DNA from: Methylobacterium sp. Leaf99
GTDB lineage: Bacteria > Pseudomonadota > Alphaproteobacteria > Rhizobiales > Beijerinckiaceae
Direction: 5' to 3'
NCBI RefSeq assembly: GCF_001422375.1
Contig: NZ_LMMU01000007.1
Coordinates: forward strand, 187,006 to 251,005
Length of the DNA: 64,000 nt
Shown here: piece after piece, positions 33,188 to 41,887 of the stretch
Layout: every line of letters begins with the position of its first letter
Numbering within the stretch: the stretch's first letter is position 1
Program-made: the position numbers and the translations under genes
The notes under the pieces: model-generated
The model's database searches: none
What the model saw: the letters and a program-made list of their open reading frames with translations, nothing else
What the model was told of the DNA's origin: nothing

Positions 33188-35040
33188 GCGGCCCGAGCCG
33201 GCGCACCCTCGTCCTCGGGGCCGGGGCCCTCGCCGGTGCCGCCGCCCTGCCGGGGCTCGGCCGGGCCCAAGGGACGGCCCGCCACGGCCTGTCGAGCTTC
33301 GGCGAACTCAAGTACCCCGCCGACTTCCGGAGCTTCGACTACGTCAACCCGGAGGCGCCGCGCGGCGGGCGTTTCTCGGCGCAGCTCGCCTCCACCCTGG
33401 GCAATCAGGCGAGCGACACCTTCAACACCCTTAACGTCTACGTCCTGCGCGGCGACGGCGCGGCCGGCATGAACCTCACCTTCGATTCCCTGATGGTGCG
33501 GGCGCTGGACGAGCCCGACGCCCTCTACGGGCTGCTCGCCCGCTCGGTGGAGATCTCCGAGGACGGCCTGACCCACCGCTTCGCCCTGCGGCCCCAGGCC
33601 CGGTTCCACGACGGCTCCCGGCTCACCGCCCGCGACGTCGCTTTCTCCCTCATGATCCTCAAGGCCAAGGGCCATCCGAGCATCGCCCAGATGCTCGGGG
33701 ACATGAGCGAGGCCGTCGCCGAGGGCGACGAGACCGTCATGATCCGCTTCGCTCCCGGCCGCAGCCGCGACCTGCCCCTGTTCGTGGCCGGCCTGCCGGT
33801 GTTCTCGGCGGCGTACTACGACAAACGCGACTTCGAGGCCTCGACCTTGGAGGCGCCGCTGGGCTCCGGCCCGTATCAGGTCGGCCGCTTGGAGCCCGGC
33901 CGCTTCATCGAGCTGCAGCGCGTGGCCGATTACTGGGCCGCGGACCTGCCGGTGAATGTCGGCCAGAACAACTTCGAGGCGATCCGGTACGAGTATTTTC
34001 GCGATCGGCAGGTGGCGTTCGAGGCGTTCAAGAGCGGCGCCTTCACCTTTCGCGAGGAATTCACGTCGCGGGTCTGGGCAACGCTCTACGATTTTCCCGC
34101 CGTCACCGAGGGCCGGGTCCGCAAGGAGATCGTGCCCGACGCGCGCCCCTCCGGTACCCAGGGCTGGTTCCTCAACACCCGCCGCGAGGCGTTTCGCGAT
34201 GCCCGGGTGCGGGAGGCCATCGGCCTGTGCTTCGATTTCGCCTGGTCGAACAAGAACCTGTTCTACGGGGCCTACATCCGCACGGCCTCGTACTTCGAGA
34301 ATTCCGACCTCAAGGCCACGGGCACGCCGCACCCCGACGAGCTCGCCCTCCTCGATCCCCTCCGCGCCGACCTCCCGGCTGCGGTGTTCGGCGAGGCCTG
34401 GAGCCCCCCGGAGTCCGACGGCTCGGGCCAGGACCGGGCCAACCTCAGCCGCGCCGTGGCTTTGCTGCGCGAGGCCGGCTGCACCCGCGACGGCGGAATC
34501 GTCCGGCTCCCCGGCGGCAAGCCCCTGGAGATCGAGTTCCTCGACAGCGATCCCGTGTTCGAGCCGGTGACGCACCCGTTCATCCGCAACCTCGGCCTCA
34601 TCGGCATCAAGGCCCGCATGCGGGTGGTCGACGCCTCGCAGTACCAGTCCCGGCTCAAGGATTTCGACTTCGACGTGACCTCCCGGCGCTACGCCAGCGG
34701 GATGACGCCGGGCGCCGAGCTGCGCGAGGCCTACGGCTCCGGGAGCGCGGCCACGCCCGGCTCAAACAACCTCGCGGGCATCGCCAGTCCGGCCATCGAC
34801 CGGCTCATCGACAAGGTCGCCAACGCGGCCTCGCGGGCCGACCTCGTCACCGCCTGCCGCGCCCTCGACCGGACCCTGCGGGCCGGGCGCTACTGGGTGC
34901 CCATGTGGTACAAGGCCGACCATCGCCTTGCCCTGTGGGACGTCTACGGCCGCCCGGCCAAGGGTCCCGCCTACGACCTCGGCGCGCCCGCCCTGTGGTG
35001 GTACGATGCCGCCAAGGCCCGGCGCATCGGCCGAAACTGA
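33184..35040 (+). CDS. Extracellular solute-binding protein family 5, YejA-type (second of two)
   Basis: The 618-residue paralogue shares the landmark LGSGPY...EPGR...RVADYWAADLPVNVGQNNF...YEYFRD with its neighbour, so the pair arose by duplication. The N-terminus, PSRRTLVLGAGALAG, is a twin-arginine-like signal, unlike the Sec-type signal of the first copy. The likely start is TTG at 33184, which overlaps the preceding stop as TTGA; no ATG exists nearby. yejB follows after 10 bases. The two copies may bind different ligands for one permease. Confidence 0.86.
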   Translation: MSGPSRRTLVLGAGALAGAAALPGLGRAQGTARHGLSSFGELKYPADFRSFDYVNPEAPRGGRFSAQLASTLGNQASDTFNTLNVYVLRGDGAAGMNLTFDSLMVRALDEPDALYGLLARSVEISEDGLTHRFALRPQARFHDGSRLTARDVAFSLMILKAKGHPSIAQMLGDMSEAVAEGDETVMIRFAPGRSRDLPLFVAGLPVFSAAYYDKRDFEASTLEAPLGSGPYQVGRLEPGRFIELQRVADYWAADLPVNVGQNNFEAIRYEYFRDRQVAFEAFKSGAFTFREEFTSRVWATLYDFPAVTEGRVRKEIVPDARPSGTQGWFLNTRREAFRDARVREAIGLCFDFAWSNKNLFYGAYIRTASYFENSDLKATGTPHPDELALLDPLRADLPAAVFGEAWSPPESDGSGQDRANLSRAVALLREAGCTRDGGIVRLPGGKPLEIEFLDSDPVFEPVTHPFIRNLGLIGIKARMRVVDASQYQSRLKDFDFDVTSRRYASGMTPGAELREAYGSGSAATPGSNNLAGIASPAIDRLIDKVANAASRADLVTACRALDRTLRAGRYWVPMWYKADHRLALWDVYGRPAKGPAYDLGAPALWWYDAAKARRIGRN

Positions 35041-35050
35041 GGTCCCCCGC

Positions 35051-36160
35051 TTGCTCTCCTACATCCTGCGCCGCCTCGCCCTCATGGTGCCGACCATCCT
35101 CGGCATCATGCTCATCACCTTCGTCATCGTGCAGTTCGCCCCCGGCGGGCCCGTCGAGCGGGTGCTGGCCCAGCTCCAGGGCCAGGGCGAGGGCAGCCTG
35201 TCGCGGGTGACCGGCGGGGCCGGCGACCTCGGCGGGGCGGCCAAGTCCGGGGCCGGCGGCGGCGGCGAGGGCAGCGCGCGCTACCGCGGGGCGCAGGGTC
35301 TCGACCCGGCCTTCATCAAGAAGCTCGAACAGCAGTTCGGCTTCGACAAGCCGGCCCCCGAGCGCTTCCTGAAGATGATCTGGGACTACGCCCGGTTCGA
35401 TTTCGGCAACAGCTACTTTCGCGATGTGTCGGTGCTGCAATTGATCCGCGAGCGGCTGCCGGTTTCGATTTCCCTGGGGCTGTGGATGACGCTGATCTCC
35501 TACGCCATCTCGATTCCGCTGGGCATCCGCAAGGCCGTGCGCGACGGCTCGCGCTTCGACCTCTGGACCTCGGGCGTCGTCATCGTCGGCTACGCGATCC
35601 CGAGCTTCCTGTTCGGCATCGCCCTCATCATCCTGTTCGCCGGCGGCTCGTTCTTCCAGATCTTCCCCTTGCGCGGCCTCACCAGCGAGAACTTCGACAC
35701 CTTAAGCCTGTGGGGCAAGGCGGTGGACTACGCCTGGCACATGGCCCTGCCGCTGGCCGCCCTGGTGCTCGGGGCCTTCGCCACCTCGACCCTGCTGACG
35801 AAGAACTCGTTCCTCGACGAGATCCGCAAGCAGTACGTGCTCACCGCGCGGATGAAAGGCCTGTCCGAGCGCCGGGTCCTCTACGGGCACGTGTTCCGCA
35901 ACGCCATGCTCATCGTCATCGCGGGCTTCCCGGCGGCGTTCATCTCGGCCTTCTTCACCGGCTCGCTCCTCATCGAGACGATCTTCTCCCTCGACGGTCT
36001 CGGGCTCCTGTCCTTCACCTCCATCGTCGGGCGCGACTATCCGGTGGTGTTCGCGACCCTGTACATCTTCTCCCTCGTGGGGCTCGCGGTGAACCTCCTG
36101 TCGGACCTGATCTACACCTGGATCGACCCGCGCATCGACTTCTCGGCCCGGGCCACGTGA
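35051..36160 (+). CDS. yejB: ABC transporter permease, YejB-type
   Basis: The 369-residue inner-membrane permease has an N-terminal helix (ILRRLALMVPTILGIMLITFVIVQFAPGGP) and, further on, about five more helices in a binding-protein-dependent transport domain with the EAA-like loop DEIRKQYVLTARMKGLSERRVLYGHVFRNAM. A glycine-rich segment (about 60-78) inserts between helix 1 and the rest, as in YejB rather than DppB. The start is TTG at 35051. yejE (second permease) and yejF (ATPase), normally adjacent, do not follow in this window, although both are needed for transport. Confidence 0.88.
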   Translation: MLSYILRRLALMVPTILGIMLITFVIVQFAPGGPVERVLAQLQGQGEGSLSRVTGGAGDLGGAAKSGAGGGGEGSARYRGAQGLDPAFIKKLEQQFGFDKPAPERFLKMIWDYARFDFGNSYFRDVSVLQLIRERLPVSISLGLWMTLISYAISIPLGIRKAVRDGSRFDLWTSGVVIVGYAIPSFLFGIALIILFAGGSFFQIFPLRGLTSENFDTLSLWGKAVDYAWHMALPLAALVLGAFATSTLLTKNSFLDEIRKQYVLTARMKGLSERRVLYGHVFRNAMLIVIAGFPAAFISAFFTGSLLIETIFSLDGLGLLSFTSIVGRDYPVVFATLYIFSLVGLAVNLLSDLIYTWIDPRIDFSARAT

Positions 36161-36660
36161 CCTCCCTGCCGCTCATCCTGCGGACGGAGCATCCCGGGGA
36201 CGCCGAGGCCATCGAGCGCCTGCATGCCCGCGCCTTCGGGCCGGGGCGCTTCGCCCGCACCGCCTACCGCCTGCGCGAGGGCGCCACGCCCCTGACCGAC
36301 CTGTGCTTCACGGCGCTGGTCGGCACCTACCTCGTCGGCTCCGTGCGCCTCGGGCCGGCGGAGGCGCAAGGCCCGCTCCTCGTGCTCGGACCCCTCACCG
36401 TCGATCCGAGCTTCGAGGGGCGCGGCATCGGCGGCGCACTGATGCGGGCGAGCCTGGACGCCGCCCGCGCCGCCGGCCACGGCCTCGTCGTGCTGGTGGG
36501 CGACGCCCCCTATTACCGCCGCTTCGGCTTCAGCCCGGTGCCGCCGGGCCGGCTGATCCCGCCCGGCCCCGTCGATCCCGCCCGCTTCCTGTGGTGCGAA
36601 CTCGTGCCCGGCGCCGCCGAGACGGTTGCGGGGAACGTGAGCGCGGTGCGCACGCGTTGA
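36157..36660 (+). CDS. GNAT-family N-acetyltransferase
   Basis: The 167-residue protein has the acetyl-CoA motif LTVDPSFEGRGIGGALM near residue 78, followed by VVLVGDAPYYRRFGFSPVPPG, typical of the YhbS-like subgroup. The substrate is unknown. The start is GTG at 36157, overlapping the yejB stop as GTGA, so it is probably translated from the yej transcript. It occupies the place where yejE would be expected. Confidence 0.84.
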   Translation: MTSLPLILRTEHPGDAEAIERLHARAFGPGRFARTAYRLREGATPLTDLCFTALVGTYLVGSVRLGPAEAQGPLLVLGPLTVDPSFEGRGIGGALMRASLDAARAAGHGLVVLVGDAPYYRRFGFSPVPPGRLIPPGPVDPARFLWCELVPGAAETVAGNVSAVRTR

Positions 36661-36692
36661 CCCTCCGCGCGACGGCCGCGCGGGAGCGAACG

Positions 36693-37589
36693 ATGACGGA
36701 CAGCCCCTCGACGATCCGCCACGAGACCGTGCGCGCCAACGGCATCGACCTCCACGTCGCGCGCGCGGGACAGGGCCAGCCCCTCGTGCTCCTGCACGGC
36801 TGGCCGGAATTCTGGTTGACCTGGGAGCCGGTCATGACCCGGCTGGCCGACCGCTTCGACCTCATCGTCCCGGATCTGCGGGGCTTCGGCGCCAGCGAGA
36901 AGCCCGATCCCGGCCCCTCGGACAAGGCCGGCGCTGACGTCCACGCCGCCGACATTCTGGGACTTCTCGACGTCCTCGGGATCGAACGCGCCGGACTCGT
37001 CGGCCACGATGTCGGCGCCTATGTCGGCCAGTCCCTGGGCCGCCGCGCCCCCGAGCGCCTCACCGGCCTGTTCTTCTTCGATTGCCCCTATCCGGGCATC
37101 GGCCCGCGCCTGGCGGCACCCGAGATGCTCGCCGAGATCTGGTACCAGTCGTTTCACGTGAAGCCGTTCGCCGCCGCCCTCGTCGGCACCTCGCGCGAAG
37201 CCTGCCGGCTCCATATCGGCCACTTCCTGCGGCACTGGGCCGGCGGCAACCCGGCCGCCTTCGACGACGTGCTCGACGCCTTCACGGACAATTTCATGGC
37301 CCCGGGCAACCTCCAGGGCGGCTTCAACTGGTACGTCAGCGCGCAAGGTGGCCGCCTCGCCATGATCGAAGGCAAGGCCCCGCCCCAGGCCCCCATCGCC
37401 GTGCCGACCTGCATCCGCTGGGGCACCGCCGACCCGCTGTTCCCCTACGCCTGGACCGACCGCCTTGGCGAGACGTTTTCGGACCTCGACCTCGCGCCCC
37501 TGGAGGGCGTCGGGCACTTCCCGCATCGGGAGGCCCCGGACCGGGCGGCGGCGGAGATCGCGCGGTTCTTCGCCGGCCGGGGGGCGTGA
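36693..37589 (+). CDS. Alpha/beta hydrolase, epoxide hydrolase/haloacetate dehalogenase type
   Basis: The 298-residue enzyme has the oxyanion block LLHGWPEFWLTW, the nucleophile elbow VGHDVGAYVG with Asp106 as nucleophile, and the catalytic histidine in VGHFPHREAPDR. An aspartate nucleophile separates it from esterases and indicates an epoxide hydrolase or haloalkanoate dehalogenase; the choice between them cannot be made from sequence alone. The ATG at 36693 follows GGGAGCGA. It lies 32 bases after the acetyltransferase gene. Confidence 0.83.
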   Translation: MTDSPSTIRHETVRANGIDLHVARAGQGQPLVLLHGWPEFWLTWEPVMTRLADRFDLIVPDLRGFGASEKPDPGPSDKAGADVHAADILGLLDVLGIERAGLVGHDVGAYVGQSLGRRAPERLTGLFFFDCPYPGIGPRLAAPEMLAEIWYQSFHVKPFAAALVGTSREACRLHIGHFLRHWAGGNPAAFDDVLDAFTDNFMAPGNLQGGFNWYVSAQGGRLAMIEGKAPPQAPIAVPTCIRWGTADPLFPYAWTDRLGETFSDLDLAPLEGVGHFPHREAPDRAAAEIARFFAGRGA

Positions 37590-37610
37590 GGTCGGCCCCC
37601 GGCGGGGCGG

Positions 37611-39005
37611 TCAGGCCGCGTCCCGGAGCGCGTCGAGCTTCGACAGCGCCCGTTCCAGGGCCGCGAAGCACCGCGGGTCGAACGACGTCCCGACCTCGGC
37701 CCGCATGATCCCGAGGGCCTTCGGGATCGGCATCGCCGCCCGGTAGGGGCGGTTGGCCGTGAGGGCGTCGAACACGTCCGAGACCGAGACGATGCGGGTC
37801 TCCATGCAGATGGCCTCACCCGCGAGGCCCCGGGGATAGCCCTTGCCGTCGAGGCGCTCGTGGTGCCCGCCGCCGATGCGCGCCATGTCCCGGAAGGCGA
37901 TGACCCGGCCGAGGATGTTCTCGGAGAGGGCCGCGTGGTTGCGCATCGCCACCCATTCGGCGTCGTCGAGCTTGCCGTTCTTGTCGAGGATGGCGTTGGA
38001 GACCCCGAGCTTGCCGATGTCGTGCAGGAGGGCGGCGCGCTTGAGCCAGCGACGGCGCTCGCAATCGAAGCCGAGTTCCTCCGCGATGAGGTCGGCATAG
38101 ACCGCGACGCGCTCGGAATGGCCGGAGGTGAACGGGCTCTTCGAGTCGATGATCTGCGCGAAGGCCCGGGCGATGTCGTCGAGGTAGTCGGCATCGACCA
38201 CGATCTGGCGCCGGGCCGGCTCGAGGGCGAACACCGCGTCCTCGACATCGTCCGACGCCAGGACCGTCCAGAACGCCTCCGATCCGGCGACGCGCTCGAA
38301 GGCCGCCACCACCTGCGGATCGAACCACGTGCCCGTGCGCGAGCGGATCTCCGCCATGGCCGCGTCGCGGCCGGCCGAGCGGTGGAACACGTCCACGATC
38401 TGCGCCAGCAGGGCGATGCGGGCATAGAGCGGGATCGCCGGGCCTTCGAGCTTGTTCGGCTTGCCCTGCCCGTTCCAGTGCTCGTCCAAGGCCAGGATGC
38501 CGCCGCAGACGGCCTCGGGAAACCGCATCTGCCGGGCGATCTCGGCGCCGCGCTGGCAGCGGGTCTCGATGAGTTCCTGGGCGATCTCGCCGCCGTTCTG
38601 CAGGATGTTGAGGATGGCGCGGAAGCGGTCGGCCAGTCCCGCGTTGAGGCCCGTATGCGAGAACACGAAGCCGAGCACCTGGGGCAGGCGGTCGCTCACG
38701 GTCTTGTAGTCGTGCTTGAACGTGAGATCGTCGGCCAGATAGAGCTGGCAGATCCGGGCGGCGTTGGACGAGCAGCCGAGGTCCTTCAGCAGGATCGCGT
38801 AGTACAGCTCCCAGAGCTGCAGATCGGGCAGCCCCATGGTCCGGCCGACATGGACGCCGATCCAGCAGGCGCGCACGCAATGGCCCACGGGCTGACCCTC
38901 CGTGAGGTCAAGGGCGTGGCTCAGGGCGCCCAGAAGCTCCGAAAGCCGCATGCTGTCCGCTTCGACCTGGGAGGGCGCGGCGGTGTCGACGAGGGTCAGG
39001 GGCAT
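37611..39005 (-). CDS. Tandem HD-domain protein with C-terminal HD-GYP domain
   Basis: The 464-residue soluble protein has two HD-type domains. The C-terminal one is intact: H328-D329 in LLHDIGKLG, paired histidines H381-H382, and the GYP loop DGKGYP at 386-391, as in c-di-GMP phosphodiesterases. The N-terminal one (about 40-200) is degenerate: KD replaces HD at 74-75 and NGQGKP replaces DGxGYP. The second half should therefore be catalytic and the first regulatory. No sensor domain or membrane segment is seen. The ATG at 39005 is chosen over 39083. It stands alone between convergent and same-strand neighbours. Confidence 0.84.
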   Translation of the reverse strand: MPLTLVDTAAPSQVEADSMRLSELLGALSHALDLTEGQPVGHCVRACWIGVHVGRTMGLPDLQLWELYYAILLKDLGCSSNAARICQLYLADDLTFKHDYKTVSDRLPQVLGFVFSHTGLNAGLADRFRAILNILQNGGEIAQELIETRCQRGAEIARQMRFPEAVCGGILALDEHWNGQGKPNKLEGPAIPLYARIALLAQIVDVFHRSAGRDAAMAEIRSRTGTWFDPQVVAAFERVAGSEAFWTVLASDDVEDAVFALEPARRQIVVDADYLDDIARAFAQIIDSKSPFTSGHSERVAVYADLIAEELGFDCERRRWLKRAALLHDIGKLGVSNAILDKNGKLDDAEWVAMRNHAALSENILGRVIAFRDMARIGGGHHERLDGKGYPRGLAGEAICMETRIVSVSDVFDALTANRPYRAAMPIPKALGIMRAEVGTSFDPRCFAALERALSKLDALRDAA

Positions 39006-39126
39006 GGGCTCGGTTCGGTCCGGGGCACGCGGGGCGATCGTATACCGTATGCAATCCTCGCCCTTCGCGGACCTTAAACGCACCGCCCGTCGACGGAACG
39101 TGGTTTCCCGTCCCTGACCGCCGGCG

Positions 39127-41208
39127 TCACGCCGTCCGGCCGCGCCGGCCCTCCACCAGCCACATGGCCAGCACCGCGGCTGCCAGCGCCGCCAGGGCCC
39201 ACAGGCCGAGGGCGAGGGGATAGACCGCGACGCCGCGGATGTTGGCGCTGTCGCTCGGGCGGAAGCCGATCCAGTCGGCGCCGCTCGCCCGCCCGCCGCG
39301 CACGGCCTGGAGGCGCGGCACCACCGTGCCGCCGGCCTCGGCGACGCGGCGGATCGAGCCGCCCGTGGCCTCGGCCAGGGCCTTGAGGCGCTCGGTGTCG
39401 CTGAACACGTCGGCGAGTTCGCGCGGGTTCGGCGGGCCGACGCTGACGAAGGCGACGAGGCCGCCCGAGCGCAGGGTGTGCAGCCCGAGCTGGTCCGCCT
39501 CGAAGGTCGCCGAGAACAGGCCGGGCTCGGCCTGCGCCAGGGTCAGTGTGCGCTCTGTGCCCGTGGGGCCCGTGACGGTGACGGGCTCGACGGTGTCGGC
39601 CATGGTCTGGCGCTCGACGCGGACCTCGCGCCCGCGCCCGGTGGTCTGCGCCCGCAGGGCCTCCTCCTCCAGGGCCGGCTCCTTCATGAGCCAGTGGCCG
39701 AGGCGGCGCAGGAGGTCGAGGTACGGACCGCCCTCCTGGTAGCCCCGCGCCCACAGCCAGGCATGATCCGACAGCAGCAGGGCGACGCGGCCCTTGTCCT
39801 CGCGCGACAGGGCCAGGAGCGGCAGGGCGTTCGGACCCTGCAGGATCGGCTGGATGCCGGGCTTCACCTGGGCCGAGACGATGCGCAGCCAGTCGCCCCA
39901 GGCCGGGGGCGACGCCTCCGAGCCCGGCAGCGCCCGGGTGACGGGATGGCGGGTGCCGATGCCCGTGAGCCCGGCCTTGTAGGGCTGCTCGACGACGCGG
40001 CCGTTGGGCTCGCCCGGCAGGATCGCCGACAGCCGGGTGCGCGACAGGCTCGCCTGGCCCGCGAATTCCGGTCCCGCCGCCACGAGGAGCGCCCCGCCCT
40101 CGCGGACGTAGCGGACGATGTTGTCAAAATAGGCCTGCGGCAGCACGCTCTGATTGGCGTAGCGGTCGAAGATGATCAGGTCGAAATCCTTGATCTTCTG
40201 GACGAACAGCTCCCGCGTCGGAAAGGCGATGAGCGACAGCTCCGAGATCGGCGTGCCGTCTTGCTTCTCCGGCGGCCGGAGAATCGTGAAGTGCACGAGG
40301 TCGACGTTGGCGTCGGATTTGAGCAGGTTGCGCCAGGTGCGCTCGCCCTGGTGCGGCTCGCCCGAGACCAGCAGCACCCGGAGTTTTTCGCGGATGCCCT
40401 CGATGGGCAGCACGGCGCGATTGTTCACGACGGTGAGTTCGCCGGGCAGCGGCTCGACCTCGATCTCGACGACGTTGGGGCCGCCGTGCTCGATCCGCAT
40501 GGTCAGGGAGAACGGCCGTCCCGTCGGGAAGGTGCGCCGTCCCACTTCCTCGCCGTCCCGGCGCACGGTGACGACGGCGTTGCCGGTGCCGCCGCGCTCC
40601 ATCACCTCGGCGCGGACCGTGAGATCGCGCCCGACGATGCCGAAGCGCGGCGCCTCGATGAGCCTGATCTGGCGGTCGCGCTCATCCGGATGGCCGGTGA
40701 CGAGGACGTGGAGCGGCCCCTTGATGCCGAGGGCTGCCGCGGAGGCCGGGATGTCGTGCACCACGCCGTCGGTGAGCATCACCACCCCGGCCAGCCGCTC
40801 GGGCGGCACGTCGGCGAGCGCCTGCGACAGGGCGGTGAACAGCTTGGTGCCGTCGTCGCTGTCCTTGGCGTCGGGCACGTCGACGAAGCGCGGTTCGATC
40901 CCCGTGAGCGCACCGAAGCGGCGCTGGAGCTCGGCCCGCACGGCATCGGTCATGGCCGGCCGGTCCCCGAGGCCCTGCGAGCCCGAACGGTCCACCACCA
41001 CGGCGACGATGTCCTTCACCGGCTCGCGATCCTCCCGGACCAGGGCCGGGTTGGCGATGGCGAGGAGCACCAGGGCCAGCGCCAGGGCGCGCAGGAGGGC
41101 CGTCCCGCCCCGCGCCAGGAGCGCCAGCACGGCGAAGACCGCCACGAGGATTCCGAAGCCGACGAGCACCGGCCACGGCACGAGGGGGGTGAAGCTGAGG
41201 CTCAGCAT
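39127..41208 (-). CDS. Membrane protein of the MoxR/DUF58/DUF4159 cluster (VWA- and glutamine-amidotransferase-like regions)
   Basis: The 693-residue protein has two N-terminal membrane helices (about 10-55) and a von Willebrand A-like block (VAVVVDRSGSQGLGDRPAMTD...VVMLTDGVVHD). A glutamine-amidotransferase-like region follows (RVLLVSGEPHQGERTWRNLL...IIFDRYANQSVLPQAYFDNIVRYV). A C-terminal helix ends the protein (about 660-683). It is the last gene of the moxR cluster. By analogy with BatA/BatB-type proteins it may be a membrane partner of the MoxR chaperone ATPase. It is separated from the rest of the cluster by hicAB. Confidence 0.78.
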   Translation of the reverse strand: MLSLSFTPLVPWPVLVGFGILVAVFAVLALLARGGTALLRALALALVLLAIANPALVREDREPVKDIVAVVVDRSGSQGLGDRPAMTDAVRAELQRRFGALTGIEPRFVDVPDAKDSDDGTKLFTALSQALADVPPERLAGVVMLTDGVVHDIPASAAALGIKGPLHVLVTGHPDERDRQIRLIEAPRFGIVGRDLTVRAEVMERGGTGNAVVTVRRDGEEVGRRTFPTGRPFSLTMRIEHGGPNVVEIEVEPLPGELTVVNNRAVLPIEGIREKLRVLLVSGEPHQGERTWRNLLKSDANVDLVHFTILRPPEKQDGTPISELSLIAFPTRELFVQKIKDFDLIIFDRYANQSVLPQAYFDNIVRYVREGGALLVAAGPEFAGQASLSRTRLSAILPGEPNGRVVEQPYKAGLTGIGTRHPVTRALPGSEASPPAWGDWLRIVSAQVKPGIQPILQGPNALPLLALSREDKGRVALLLSDHAWLWARGYQEGGPYLDLLRRLGHWLMKEPALEEEALRAQTTGRGREVRVERQTMADTVEPVTVTGPTGTERTLTLAQAEPGLFSATFEADQLGLHTLRSGGLVAFVSVGPPNPRELADVFSDTERLKALAEATGGSIRRVAEAGGTVVPRLQAVRGGRASGADWIGFRPSDSANIRGVAVYPLALGLWALAALAAAVLAMWLVEGRRGRTA

Positions 41209-41233
41209 CGGCGTGTGGCCTCCCGAGCCATGG

Positions 41234-41563
41234 TCATGCGGTCGCCCGCTCCAGGGTGCGGGCCACCCACTTGTTCAGGCTGATCCCGGCACGCTTGGCG
41301 GCCGAGACGACGGCCCGGTGAAGAACCGGCTCGACGCGGACGACGAACTGCCCCGAATAGGGCTTCTCCGGCTCCTCGCCGCGCTCGGCGCAGAAGGCGA
41401 GGTAATCGTCGATGCTGTCGGACAAGGCCTGCTTCAACTCATCGACGGATCGCCCCTGGAAGGTGATCACGTCGCGTAAGTTGATCACTTCGCCATGAAA
41501 CAGATCGGCCTCCTCGTCGTATTCGACGAGGGCCTCGTAACCCTTGCAACGCATCATCGTCAT
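41234..41563 (-). CDS. hicB: HicB-family antitoxin
   Basis: The 109-residue protein has the HicB partial RNase H-like fold (YEALVEYDEEADLFHGEVINLRDVITFQG), then SVDELKQALSDSIDDYLAFC. A C-terminal ribbon-helix-helix (FVVRVEPVLHRAVVSAAKRAGISLNKWVARTLE) should bind DNA and autoregulate. Its start overlaps the hicA stop as ATGA. It neutralises HicA. The gene pair interrupts the MoxR cluster, and the next gene starts 25 bases after this stop. Confidence 0.88.
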   Translation of the reverse strand: MTMMRCKGYEALVEYDEEADLFHGEVINLRDVITFQGRSVDELKQALSDSIDDYLAFCAERGEEPEKPYSGQFVVRVEPVLHRAVVSAAKRAGISLNKWVARTLERATA

Positions 41564-41820
41564 GGCGTCATCTCCGCCTCGGTGAGGAAGCGCCTCACGG
41601 ATTTCACCGCACCCCTGTCAGTTTCCTTCTGCGGATGCGGTCGATGGAAGACCGCCCGCACACCATTCAGGGCGACCCGCACGCGGGAGCCCCGGCCTTC
41701 CTCGATCTGCGCGCCGGAGGCCCTCAGCATGGCTTCGATGTCCGACCAGGCGATGCCGGCCCGAACCGGCTCGGCGAAGATCGCTTCGAGGGTCGCGCGA
41801 TGCCTGCCGCTCAAGTTCAT
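41560..41820 (-). CDS. hicA: HicA-family toxin (variant)
   Basis: The 86-residue protein has the HicA double-stranded-RNA-binding-like layout (LEAIFAEPVRAGIAWSDIEAMLRASGAQIEEG, then VFHRPHPQKETDRGAVKSVRRFLTEAEM). HicA toxins are mRNA interferases. The canonical catalytic histidine (GSH) reads GSR here, while the HRPHP block retains histidines, so the active-site residue may differ. No ribosome site is evident before the ATG at 41820. hicB overlaps it by four bases. Toxin-first order is normal for hicAB. Confidence 0.84.
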   Translation of the reverse strand: MNLSGRHRATLEAIFAEPVRAGIAWSDIEAMLRASGAQIEEGRGSRVRVALNGVRAVFHRPHPQKETDRGAVKSVRRFLTEAEMTP

Positions 41821-41824
41821 ATAG

Positions 41825-41839
41825 TATCGCTTTTCGATA
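41825..41839. promoter_or_regulatory. Inverted repeat at the hicA start
   Basis: TATCG-CTTTT-CGATA lies just upstream of the hicA ATG in an AT-rich patch. It is a candidate HicB operator overlapping the promoter. Confidence 0.45.
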
Positions 41840-41887
41840 TCACAAATCGGGGCGATTGCCTCCCCCGGCGTGGTCGCACCCGCCGCC

